From NCBI RefSeq assembly GCF_031846565.1, contig NZ_JAVRHL010000003.1, forward strand, positions 434,001-498,000: 64,000 nucleotides of DNA, in the 5' to 3' direction. Every line of letters begins with the position of its first letter. Within the stretch, counting starts at the first letter, position 1. The stretch comes from Tropicimonas_B omnivorans. GTDB lineage: Bacteria; Pseudomonadota; Alphaproteobacteria; Rhodobacterales; Rhodobacteraceae. Shown here piece by piece: positions 42,767 to 50,680 of this stretch. The notes beneath the pieces are model-generated. The model searched no databases and was not told where the DNA came from. It worked only from the letters and a program-made list of their open reading frames with translations. The position numbers and the translations under genes were made by a program.

Positions 42767-42917
42767 GGGGTCGTATGCGGGTGAAATGTGGTGAAATTTA
42801 GTTGACTTTTCTTGCTGGGTTAATTGGTTTTGCCTCCATGCGCAGAGGTCAGCCGTTTGATCACTTCGGCTGATGGAGCGGCTCCACTGGAATGGTCCAC
42901 ATGGAAAGGACCAAATA

Positions 42918-43079
42918 ATGGCTGTGAAGCGAAAGAAGCCGGAAGACCTCGTCCCGAGGTTGCGGCAGGTCGAGGCCCTTCAAGGCCAAGGTCTGTCTGT
43001 AACCGATGCGGTTCGTTAGGTCGGCATCACACAGCAGAGCTAATACCGGTGGCGCAGGCAGTATGGCGGCATGATCCGC
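42918..43079 (+). pseudogene. IS3-family orfA remnant
   Basis: The ATG at 42918 opens MAVKRKKPEDLVPRLRQVEA, then LQGQGLSVTDAVR, the N-terminal helix-turn-helix protein of IS3-group elements. The frame is cut by TAG after DAVR and TAA after ITQQS, before YRWRRQYGGM. Nothing of orfB remains. It lies just right of the AT-rich kinase operon and may be a trace of how it arrived. Confidence 0.75.
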
Positions 43080-43924
43080 TGCACAAGGTCCGCGGCCCAA
43101 AATACGCATTCTTCTGACCTCGCGGAATATGGCCCAAGCCAATAGCGTTGCCTTGTCAAAAGACTGTATCAGAATCTCCAAACTTAAAGAGAATGAGCAC
43201 TCGCGTTCTCAGGATGCGCATCTAAGAACTCGCTGAGCATTCCGCTGCTCTCGTGGAGGCTGTAGGTGTTTCGCGATGGGACTCATTCACCCAACTGGCA
43301 CCTCAGAGCACCGGCGTTGGTCCTGCGATGTCTTAATTTTCAATCAGCTGAATGTCTGCATCCTCAATTTCCTCGAGTGATGCGCTGCTGCGCCGCAAGT
43401 CTGCTTTCCGTGACCACGATAGATTCACTTGCTTTTGCAGCGAACGACCGCTTTCCGCCCTTACTGCCGAGCAGCTAGACTTCCGATCGTCGTCCGCCTG
43501 AAGGTCCGCTTCCGTGAGATGCTGCGCGCGCCATGCGGCAGCGCCGCAAGTCCGCTCTCGCCCTCTTTGCACCTGACTTCGCAAATGCGGCGTAAATCGT
43601 GAAAGTTGGCTAACGGCAGCCTAGATCGGCGTCTCTGAACTTGGAAGTCCCGTCTCCGCCGCGCGCCTCCGTGACCGTCCGGTTCGGGAAAGCTGCACCT
43701 TACCTTAGCGAGAGGCGAGCTCGCCAATGGCAGCTGAGCGGCCGTTCGTGTTGGGCAGATGCCCAGATCTGTTTCAGGGGCAAGGTTCGTTGCCAGCGCT
43801 CAACGGCTACTTTGAGGTTCCGGCGCGCATGGCTCCGGGGTAGGGGAGAGTTATTGCTCAAGGTGATGGTATCGCCGCCCAATACCTGCGCGGCCAAGTC
43901 ATCAAGTCCGCGCGCTCCGAGCTA
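43080..43924. other. Gene-free stretch with degenerate repeats
   Basis: 845 bases in which no frame gives a protein-like translation. It is rich in copies of the dispersed repeat words: GCAGCGAACGACCGCTTTCC (43437), CTGAAGGTCCGCTTCCG (43499), CGGCAGCGCCGCAAGTCCGC (43535) and GGTTCGGGAAAGCTGC (43681). Confidence 0.5.
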
Positions 43925-44122
43925 TCAATCTGGGCGATCCCCCTCAACCTCGTCCACTGCCCGCGTGGCCAGCCACTCTGTCATAACCCTGCGCACCACT
44001 TCCGGCCGGGAAGGTAGATCTTCCTCGGCCCGCCTATAGTCGTCGATCGCCTTGAGCATCTGACGATCCATTCTGATGGTGACCGGTTCGGTATCCAGTT
44101 TCGGACGTCCCATCTTAGCCAT
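43925..44122 (-). CDS. Ribbon-helix-helix DNA-binding protein
   Basis: A 65-residue protein with an RHH-like start: GRPKLDTEPVTIRMDRQMLKAIDDYRR (beta strand EPVTIRM, helix A) followed by SRPEVVRRVMTEWLATRAV (helix B). Such proteins are CopG-type repressors or antitoxins. No toxin gene lies beside it in either direction. It is divergent from the 173-residue gene at 44245, and the gap holds an inverted repeat, so it probably controls itself and perhaps that gene. Confidence 0.72.
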   Translation of the reverse strand: MAKMGRPKLDTEPVTIRMDRQMLKAIDDYRRAEEDLPSRPEVVRRVMTEWLATRAVDEVEGDRPD

Positions 44123-44145
44123 GTCGAATCTCCTTCAAGAAACTA

Positions 44146-44181
44146 CTTGACTAAATGACATCATATTAATAAATTGTCAAG
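44146..44181. promoter_or_regulatory. Inverted repeat with back-to-back TTGAC boxes
   Basis: CTTGAC (44146-44151) and GTCAAG (44176-44181) face each other across AT-rich DNA. Each arm also looks like a -35 TTGACA/TTGACT box. This is a good candidate for divergent promoters with an RHH-repressor site. Confidence 0.5.
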
Positions 44182-44244
44182 TGCGATGGGGGCTCTGACC
44201 TCCCCATCACACTCTAACCACAACCGATCATCAGGAGATCGTTC

Positions 44245-44766
44245 ATGGCTGACACCCGCATTACCACGCGCTTTGGCGCGGATGAACCCGAGTACTTCCG
44301 TCATTCGCCCGTTTCAGGCCACTTCTCGCACTTGCTCGCCGCCCTAGCCGCTGCGATCGAAGCTGAGCGCGATATCGAGGACGGTCTCTGGTCCGATCCC
44401 GGCTTCGATCACTGGCTGCGGCAGGCGGAACTTGGGTGGGAGCGTGCCAGCGGTCTCTGCCGCGCCATCATCGACGTGCCGGCTACTCGCTGTAGCGACG
44501 TTCCACTTCAGCGTTTTGCGCGCCACCTTCACTGGACGCTCGGCTGCGAGACCGCTGCTGAACTCCGGACAGCGCGCCAAATCGTTGCAGGTCATCCGGA
44601 CCTCTTTTCCTGGAGCGGGAATGGCCCGGAGGAGCGGCGCGTCGCGCAGATGCTCGCGCGCGGTCGGCAGCAGTTCCACGAGGTCTGCATGCTCGACATG
44701 CTGAACCCGGTTGAAGCCGTGGCCTCCCCGGAGGCTTGCTCCGAATACGAGCCCTTCGCCGCCTGA
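44245..44766 (+). CDS. Unknown protein (173 aa)
   Basis: A 173-residue soluble protein, not recognised. It is rich in Ala, Arg and His and largely helical: SHLLAALAAAIEAERDIED, HWLRQAELGWERASGLCRAI and RRVAQMLARGRQQFHEVCML. AGGAG lies 8 bases before the ATG. It precedes the GIY-YIG-like gene by about 105 bases and may share its promoter. Proteins of this look are frequent as unannotated genes on Rhodobacterales plasmids and islands. Confidence 0.65.
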   Translation: MADTRITTRFGADEPEYFRHSPVSGHFSHLLAALAAAIEAERDIEDGLWSDPGFDHWLRQAELGWERASGLCRAIIDVPATRCSDVPLQRFARHLHWTLGCETAAELRTARQIVAGHPDLFSWSGNGPEERRVAQMLARGRQQFHEVCMLDMLNPVEAVASPEACSEYEPFAA

Positions 44767-44872
44767 CCTGAACAAACATCGTCCTAGCACCATGACGCCT
44801 TGTCCCGGAACGGGACAGGGCTCGAACAACCGTGCCCGCGTTCTCAGCCGACATATTCTCGGAGGTCCAGTA

Positions 44873-45874
44873 ATGGCTCATCCCGCACATACTTCGCTCA
44901 AACCCGCCACTGTTCACCCGCATATCTACATCGGCGCGTCCCGGAATAAGCTGTACCTGCCGCGTGGCTCCCGGAAGCTCTCCCCAGAGGGCTGGTCCCG
45001 CACCTATTCCGGACCGATCAAGACGGAATGGAACGCAATTGCCCAGTGCAAAGGCTTCGATCTGGTGCGCCGGATCAGGGACAAGTCCCACGTTGTCTTG
45101 CGATGCCGCACCTGCGGCGCCTTGACGGCGCAGAAGCTCTTCACCCTTCGCTCCTCTCAACCAGCTTGCGCGGGCTGCAGGCATCGCACCATCGTGGCGA
45201 TGGCGCATAAGGCTGGCTTGGAATTCCAGAGCTATGACCCGGACTATCATAAAATCGGCATCTACCTCGCGGTGTGCGGCCACACCGTGCGCCGTCAGTT
45301 CGGACAAATCGAACGTATCGCAAACGGCCATTGCAAGCTGCGCTGTGAGACCTGTCATTCCGGAAAAGAAACCGAAGAAGCAGCTGACCGTGGGTGGCAG
45401 CTACTGGGGAGCGATCCGGCGGGCAACCCGAACTACCGGATCTATCGGCACGGCTGTGGGCACAGGCAACGAGTTGCCCGCGCGAACATGCAAAGCGGTC
45501 GCTTTCAATGCACGGCTTGCGGGGAGGGCTGGGCCACAGCGCCAAGCAACATCTATGCCATTCGTCTGGAGCTTCCGACTGGAATGAAGGTCGTGAAGCT
45601 CGGCTTCTCGCGTGACCCAAAGTCGCGGCTGCGTCACCAGCTCCTGCTTCAACCCGGAATCCAGGCAGAGCTTCTCCGGGTCGTTCCGCAGCCGACCGGC
45701 CACGCCGCACTGTGTCAGGAGAAGGCCCTCCATCGTGCGCTGAGGAAGTCTTATCCGGACGCGATCATTCCATACAGCCATTTTCGGGTCTGGTTGTCGG
45801 TCAAGATCGAGATCTACGGGATCGAGATCGAGCCGCTCATTCTGAAGCGCCTGGACGAAATCCGGAAAGTGTAG
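44873..45874 (+). CDS. Cysteine-rich protein with GIY-YIG-like C-terminal domain
   Basis: A 333-residue protein. The N-terminal 220 residues hold a series of zinc-type Cys pairs (LRCRTCGAL, PACAGCRH, LRCETCHSG, HGCGHRQRV, FQCTACGEG), likely several zinc ribbons for DNA binding. The C-terminal part, NIYAIRLELPTGMKVVKLGFSRDPKSRLRHQ split over two strands, matches the start of T5orf172/GIY-YIG nuclease domains (IY near 'NIYAIR', later VKLGFS, then Arg). A conserved HRALRKSY helix follows. GGAGG lies before the chosen ATG. It may be a homing-type or accessory nuclease. Confidence 0.65.
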   Translation: MAHPAHTSLKPATVHPHIYIGASRNKLYLPRGSRKLSPEGWSRTYSGPIKTEWNAIAQCKGFDLVRRIRDKSHVVLRCRTCGALTAQKLFTLRSSQPACAGCRHRTIVAMAHKAGLEFQSYDPDYHKIGIYLAVCGHTVRRQFGQIERIANGHCKLRCETCHSGKETEEAADRGWQLLGSDPAGNPNYRIYRHGCGHRQRVARANMQSGRFQCTACGEGWATAPSNIYAIRLELPTGMKVVKLGFSRDPKSRLRHQLLLQPGIQAELLRVVPQPTGHAALCQEKALHRALRKSYPDAIIPYSHFRVWLSVKIEIYGIEIEPLILKRLDEIRKV

Positions 45875-46112
45875 CCGCCCTGGCGCAGCCTTTTTCCGGA
45901 ACAGTCCTGTCTGGGCCCGGAACCGCCACGGCGGCCCAGCCCGCTTTCCCGAAAGCGAAACCCGCACGCCACAGTGTGCGGTACGCACCGGCCCGCGCCG
46001 TGATCCCAACATCCCGGACAGCGCCAACTCTTCTCCCCTGAACCTTCCCACGCCCCATTCCGGATCACGCCCCAAAGCCGGGCGCCATGATCCGAACAGT
46101 ACGGAGCTGCCA

Positions 46113-47040
46113 ATGACCCAACCTTCTTCCCAATTTCCCCTTCCAAAGAAAAATGGCGCGAAGCGTCCTCAGTGGTGGGCCTTCGCCCAGGACTGCATCG
46201 CGCGCTTGCGCGCAACCTAAGCTGACATCGTCGATCTCGAACGGCGCGCAACGGATGGTGACGGAGCCGCTGTCGACACTCTCATGGAGTATGAAGGCGG
46301 CGACAGCCCGAAGCCGCCTTCGCGCCGCGCGGCCTCCGGAATGCAATCCGCCGCCTTGGCCTTGGGGCGCGCCACCCGTGCGCGACATCTGCCACCAGAG
46401 GAGTGGGACGCGATCGCGGCAGACGACGGCGATCCCTTTGCAACCGCTGCGGACGGCAGCACCTGTCCCGCAACCCCGCTTCACCACCGCGACGTGATCC
46501 TGCTGGCGCGCCTCGCCGCAACCTTCCGGGATCCGGAGAGCTTGAAGGCGAGCCTTCGCCCCGGAGCGATGACGGTCGTGGTCGGCCTCGAACCCACCCT
46601 CTCCCTCGGAAAGTTGCTGACTGCCGCGATGTTGCCGGAGGGCTGGTCGACCCAGAGCCGGGCGCCACGGGCCGCGCCGCACCCGGTGCTACAGCTGCCT
46701 GACCGAGCGATCATGGAAAAGGAACTGGAGCGCCTGCTTCACCATCCGGCGCCAATCCTGCTGCCGGTCGCGAAGCAGGAGCACCTGCCAGCTCTAGTAG
46801 GCTCCGGCGAGACCGGCGCCCGCGTTCTGGTTCTGGAAAACTTGAATGCCGATATCCTGCTCTTTGGCCTGAGTGTCAGCCACAGCGCGACCGGACGGAT
46901 CGATGAAAAATGCGTGCGGGCGATGTTGCCCGACGACGAGAGCCTGGCCAGTTTGGACGCGGGACACCTGGCTATGGCGTGCCGCGCGTTGACAGCCCGA
47001 GAAGTGGCGGAACGGATCATCGATGATGACCAAGACGGCG
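46113..47040 (+). pseudogene. N-terminal part of an FtsH-like AAA protein, interrupted
   Basis: From the ATG at 46113 the frame reads MTQPSSQFPLPKKNGAKRPQ, WWAFAQDCIARLRAT, then an in-frame TAA (46218-46220), and continues protein-like in the same frame (ADIVDLERRATDGDGAAVDT...LALGRATRARHLPPEEWDAI...LARLAATFRDPESL...AMACRALTAREVAERIIDDD). Near 47036-47043 a C-run (CCCCCC) marks the point where sense switches to the +1 frame of the AAA gene. The most economical reading is a single large gene broken by one nonsense codon and one frameshift. Confidence 0.65.
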
Positions 47041-48357
47041 CCCCCCGCCGAGGTCGCGCGCGCGCCCTCCGGCCCGGCCATCATCGACGGCACCACGCCC
47101 GCACACCAGGCTGTCCGGAACATCGTGGCGGACCTTGCGGCTTGCCAGGCTGGCGATCTGAACTGGAGCGAGATGTCACGCTCGCTCCTCGTTCATGGCG
47201 CTCCGGGGACGGGCAAGACCTACCTTGCCCGACAGCTGTCCGAGGCCGCTGGTGTCGCAGTGGTCGAGGGCAGCTTTGCCGACTGGCAAGCTGCCGGACA
47301 CCTCGGTCACATGCTTGCCGCGATGATCAAGTGCTTCGACGAGGCGATCGCGAAAGTGCCCTGCGTGCTGTTTGTTGATGAAATCCACGCGGCCGGCTCG
47401 CGATTTGGCAGCGATCAGCACGGTATGAGCTACCGCACGCAAGTGGTGAACGGCTTCCTCCAGCAAATCGACCGACTGGCCCGCACCCCGGGCTTGATCC
47501 TGATCGGGGCCTGCAACCAGGTCAGCAGACTGGACCCTGCCATCACGCGACCCGGCCGTTTTGACCAGATCCTGAGGATGCCATTTCCATCGATCGCGGA
47601 CATCAAGCGGATCCTGGCCAAAGGACTGGCGAATACGCTGCCCGAAAGCGAGATCGACATCCTCGCCCGCGCCGCCGTCGGCAAAACCCCCGCCGAACTC
47701 GACGCCGCATTGCGTGCCGCTGCGGCCGACGCGCGGCGGCAACGGCTGTCGATGTCATCCGACCTGCTGCGCCGGCACCTCGGGATCGATCAGCCCAATC
47801 CGGAACTGCTCCGCCGTATCGCCGTCCACGAAGCCGGCCACGCGCTTGCCGCCGAACTGCTGGTACGGGGATCAGTAGTGAAACTCAGCCTCTCTGACCG
47901 CGACGGTCGGATCGAACGCCGTTCGACCTTCGTCGAGCTGACGGTCCAGGAGATCGAAAACGAGCTGCTGATCCTGATGGCCGGTCGCGCGGCCGAGAGG
48001 CTGGTGCTTGGCACGATCTCGGGCGGCGCAGGTGGCGATGGGGATAGCGATCTTGCTCTTGCGACTGGGCTAGTCCTGCAAATGGACCGAGAACTCGGTA
48101 TCGGCCGCAACGGCGACGGCTGGTTGGGCCCAGCCGACATGCACAGGCTCACCGAGGAGGAGAAGCAGAGGGTGCGGGCGAAGCTGGGACGGGCGGAACG
48201 CAAGGCATATGCGCTGCTCGGATCGAGAAAAGACACTCTTGTGAACATCTCGAACGACTTGGTGCTGCGGCGCGAAATGAATGCCTCGGCCCTGGCCCAG
48301 TGGGTTGGCGGAACGCCGTTCGAGCTCGTGTCTCCTACGCCGGAGGACACGGCATGA
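47023..48357 (+). CDS. FtsH-like AAA ATPase with zinc-protease domain
   Basis: A 444-residue ORF. AAA domain: Walker A HGAPGTGKTYLARQL (about 60-67), Walker B CVLFVDEIHAAGSRF, sensor LIGACNQVSRLDPAITRPGRFD. It is followed by a peptidase domain with the zinc motif RIAVHEAGHALAAELL (HEAGH, about 269-273) and ILMAGRAAERLVLG with a downstream acidic GDGDSDL segment. No membrane helices are present, unlike true FtsH. Homologues on alphaproteobacterial islands carry an N-terminal extension, here found in the broken frame upstream. The part given here could still make a soluble ATPase-protease from the ATG at 47023 or 47026. Confidence 0.8.
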   Translation: MMTKTAPPAEVARAPSGPAIIDGTTPAHQAVRNIVADLAACQAGDLNWSEMSRSLLVHGAPGTGKTYLARQLSEAAGVAVVEGSFADWQAAGHLGHMLAAMIKCFDEAIAKVPCVLFVDEIHAAGSRFGSDQHGMSYRTQVVNGFLQQIDRLARTPGLILIGACNQVSRLDPAITRPGRFDQILRMPFPSIADIKRILAKGLANTLPESEIDILARAAVGKTPAELDAALRAAAADARRQRLSMSSDLLRRHLGIDQPNPELLRRIAVHEAGHALAAELLVRGSVVKLSLSDRDGRIERRSTFVELTVQEIENELLILMAGRAAERLVLGTISGGAGGDGDSDLALATGLVLQMDRELGIGRNGDGWLGPADMHRLTEEEKQRVRAKLGRAERKAYALLGSRKDTLVNISNDLVLRREMNASALAQWVGGTPFELVSPTPEDTA

Positions 48358-48650
48358 CAGGCCGGGATGGGAGGCCCTTTATGTGCCCGTAATCCTCCGG
48401 CGCGACGAAGATCAATGTAACTCCGCAAATATCTCTTTGGGAAAAACTTTGCCAAACTCAAGCGCCTGAAGGCAGCGGGGGCAGGATTGTCATCTCGCCC
48501 CCGTGGAGAGGGAATTCCCTGCAATTTCAGGCCGTAATCCACATGTTTCCAAGCAGTTTCCAAAGATGACCTGTCCCGTCAGGCGCTGAACCTCGACTAA
48601 ACTTCAAAGACGTCTTCACGCAAGACAACCGCCGGAACGGGAGCGAACAC
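48358..48650. other. Intergenic region before the excisionase gene
   Basis: 293 bases without a gene. It contains an inverted repeat CGGGGGC (48476-48482) / GCCCCCG (48497-48503) with a 14-base loop, and presumably the promoter of the xis-int pair. Confidence 0.5.
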
Positions 48651-48857
48651 TTGTCCAAACGCACGCCCCTTCTGGCTGTCAAGGAAACCACAGCAGCACG
48701 GATGCTGGACATGCGCATGAGCGAGTTCAGGAACCTCGTCCAGATTGGCGCGCTTCCTCAGCCGATCAATCTCGCCGGGCAGGTACTGCGGTGGCGGGTC
48801 TGCGAGCTGGAAGCCATCCTGAGCGGCGCCGTTCCCGACGAAGGCTTCGAAACATGA
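48651..48857 (+). CDS. AlpA-like excisionase/regulator
   Basis: A 68-residue protein read from a TTG start with GGGAG 8 bases upstream. The sequence LLAVKETTAARMLDMRMSEF and GALPQPINLAGQVLRWRVCEL fits the small winged helix-turn-helix of AlpA/Xis proteins that bend att DNA to favour excision. The stop overlaps the integrase start (ATGA), so both are made together. Confidence 0.72.
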   Translation: MSKRTPLLAVKETTAARMLDMRMSEFRNLVQIGALPQPINLAGQVLRWRVCELEAILSGAVPDEGFET

Positions 48858-49879
48858 AGAAGCTGGAACTTCCCTACCTAGACACCATCACCGTGAAGGG
48901 GCGTACCTACCACTACTTCCGGAAAGGCAAGACAAGGGTTCGACTCAAGGCGGCGCCCGGCAGCGAAGCCTTCTTTCGGGAGTACTGGCATCTCCGTCGC
49001 GGGCAACCCTCTGCCGCGTGCCGGACAAACTGGGACCGGCTAATTTCCAGCTACTACCAGAGCGCGAAGTACAGGCGCCTTAGCAAGGGTAGCGCTGCTA
49101 ACTACAGAAGGCATTGCGAAGCGATTCGTGAGAAGAACGGTGCGAAAGACGTCCGCTCTTTTCGTCGGAAACATGCCATGGAGGCGCGCGATGCCCTGCA
49201 GGATACCTGGTCGAAGGCCAATGAACGCGTGGCCGTCCTCTCGATCCTCATGCGCCACGCCGTTGATCTCGAATGGATCGACCGCAATCCGGTCGTGGAC
49301 GTCGAGAAACTGACGGGGGGCGAATATAAGCCATGGCCCGAGGACAGGCTGAAAGCCTTCGAGGCAGCGTGCGAGAAATCCAGCGTGGAGCGCATTGTTT
49401 ATGAATTGGCGATCGGCACAGGTCAGCGGCTTGGAGACTGCATCTCGATGAAATGGGACGACTTTGATGGCGAGTTCATGCAAGTCGTTCAGGAGAAAAC
49501 CTCAACCAAAATCCAAGTGTACTGTCCCACGCGCCTTCAGCGCTTCTTGGAAACCGTTCCCCGTAGCGGGGCCCACATTCTTGCGAAGAACCGCACACAG
49601 CATATGGGCAAACGTCAGGTGCAGAAAAAGGTTGAGGCTATCCGCGAAGCCATCGGCGTCCTGTCGGGGACGAGCCGTCTCGTGCCACACGGGTGGCGGT
49701 ACACCGCCGCGACACAGCTGGCCGACGCGGGGGTCGACATGCGGGACATCCAGGCCGTGACCGGCCACAAGACGCTCTCGATGGTTCAGAAATATACCGC
49801 CCAGGCGAACCAGAAAGCAGCTTCCAGAAGGGCGCAGACGGCACGCGAACAGAGCAGAAACGAAACAGGAAAGTGCTAA
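48854..49879 (+). CDS. Tyrosine recombinase (integrase) of the element
   Basis: A 341-residue phage-type integrase. The catalytic residues are visible: Arg in AIGTGQRLGDCISMKW (about 192), HGWRYTAATQLADAG (His and Arg, about 279-282), the third-box histidine in TGHKTLSMVQKYT (about 304) and the nucleophile Tyr in that segment (about 314). The N-terminal part (KYRRLSKGSAANYRRHCEAI) is the SAM-like core-binding domain. The gene lies 73 bases from attR and reads toward it, which is the usual arrangement for tRNA-targeting islands. Confidence 0.92.
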   Translation: MKKLELPYLDTITVKGRTYHYFRKGKTRVRLKAAPGSEAFFREYWHLRRGQPSAACRTNWDRLISSYYQSAKYRRLSKGSAANYRRHCEAIREKNGAKDVRSFRRKHAMEARDALQDTWSKANERVAVLSILMRHAVDLEWIDRNPVVDVEKLTGGEYKPWPEDRLKAFEAACEKSSVERIVYELAIGTGQRLGDCISMKWDDFDGEFMQVVQEKTSTKIQVYCPTRLQRFLETVPRSGAHILAKNRTQHMGKRQVQKKVEAIREAIGVLSGTSRLVPHGWRYTAATQLADAGVDMRDIQAVTGHKTLSMVQKYTAQANQKAASRRAQTAREQSRNETGKC

Positions 49880-49890
49880 CGAAGTGCTAA
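49871..49890 (+). repeat. Direct repeats AAGTGCTAA, possible integrase arm sites
   Basis: AAGTGCTAA occurs at 49871-49879 (its TAA is the integrase stop) and again at 49882-49890. A near copy, AACTGCTAAC, lies inside the other end at 14069-14078. Such short repeats near both ends are typical of arm-type integrase sites. Confidence 0.4.
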
Positions 49891-49952
49891 ACACGTCCGT
49901 CCAACCACGAGAAACCGGTGTGGATCTCAATAGTTTCTGTTGAAAATCAGTA

Positions 49953-50009
49953 TGGTGCGGACGGGGGGACTCGAACCCCCACACCTTGCGGCGCCAGAAC
50001 CTAAATCTG
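49953..50009. repeat. attR: 57-bp direct repeat completing tRNA-Leu
   Basis: Identical to 13943-13999. Here the repeat is joined to the tRNA 5' part, so the island supplied the 3' end and the gene stays whole. Confidence 0.93.
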
Positions 50010-50037
50010 GTGCGTCTACCAATTCCGCCACGTCCGC
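49953..50037 (-). tRNA. tRNA-Leu (anticodon UAG)
   Basis: An 85-base gene with encoded CCA. Acceptor arms GCGGACG (5') and CGTCCGC (3') pair perfectly. The D-loop contains GGAATTGGTAGACGC, the anticodon loop is TTTAGGT giving UAG, there is a long variable arm as expected for leucine, and the T-loop is GTTCGAGTC within a CCCCC/GGGGG stem. It is the integration target of the element. Confidence 0.95.
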
Positions 50038-50197
50038 CGGGCCGGGGGACGATGCGCGTCCCCGCGAAGACGCATCTCCTCTAAGCGCGGCGGCCGGTGC
50101 TGTCCAGCGCCAGGAGATGTCGATGACCTCAACCAATCCTTCAGACCTATGCTTCATTCAGACTTGAGACCCGAGCTTGTCCGAAGGAGCGTTCGCC

Positions 50198-50680
50198 GTG
50201 CTGATGTCCACCAGACCTGACTTCTCGCACGAACGGGCCACGCGACCCGATCAGGCGGATGCCGGCTCAGGCATCGGGATCGCTGCCGGAACGAAGCTCT
50301 TCACGCTCCAGGGGATCGTCCCGGTCGAGCGGGTCAGGGCGGGGGACCGGATCGTCAGTCGGCGGGCCGGCGCTACGCGTGTCGCGCACGTCATCGTCGA
50401 GCGCTCGCAAGGGCCGCTCCTGTGGATCGCCGCCGGCGCCCTCGGCCGCGGGAAACCGGAGGAAGAGATCCTCCTGCCGCCGTCGCAGAACGTGCTCCTG
50501 AGGGACGGCGGCGATACGAGCCTCGTTCCCGCCCATTCGCTGGTCGGACGGGAAGGGATAGGATGGCACATGCCGGAGCGGCCGATCCGCCTCGTCACGC
50601 TCGTCTTCGACGTTCCACAGGTCCTCTACGCCGGCGGTCTGGAGCTCGAAAGCGGGGTCGAGACCATGCGTGCCGCGTGA
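50198..50680 (+). CDS. Hint-domain protein (degenerate)
   Basis: A 160-residue protein with a Hint_2-like domain: GIGIAAGTKLFTLQGIVPVERVRAGDRIV, then HVIVERSQGPLLWIAAGALG and ILLPPSQNVLLRDGG, where intact members read SPxHRVLL; the His-Arg pair is replaced by Gln-Asn. In Rhodobacterales such domains usually end large secreted proteins; this is a short free-standing version. The GTG at 50198 has GGAG 8 bases upstream. The frame opens with a TTG at 50177, and an ATG follows at 50204. Confidence 0.7.
   Translation: MLMSTRPDFSHERATRPDQADAGSGIGIAAGTKLFTLQGIVPVERVRAGDRIVSRRAGATRVAHVIVERSQGPLLWIAAGALGRGKPEEEILLPPSQNVLLRDGGDTSLVPAHSLVGREGIGWHMPERPIRLVTLVFDVPQVLYAGGLELESGVETMRAA

Larger units (their letters stand above)
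13943..50009. mobile_element. 36-kb integrative mobilizable element in tRNA-Leu(UAG)
   Basis: The element is delimited by a perfect 57-bp direct repeat equal to the 3' part of a tRNA-Leu gene. The integrase lies immediately inside the right repeat, and a MOBP relaxase with MobC and a candidate oriT lies inside the left one. No type IV secretion or coupling-protein genes are seen, so transfer would need a helper. Cargo includes a CBASS module, a sulfatase/TTT operon and a kinase operon. Parts of the interior are decayed (IS fragments, pseudogenes), which suggests a composite, old island. Confidence 0.88.
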
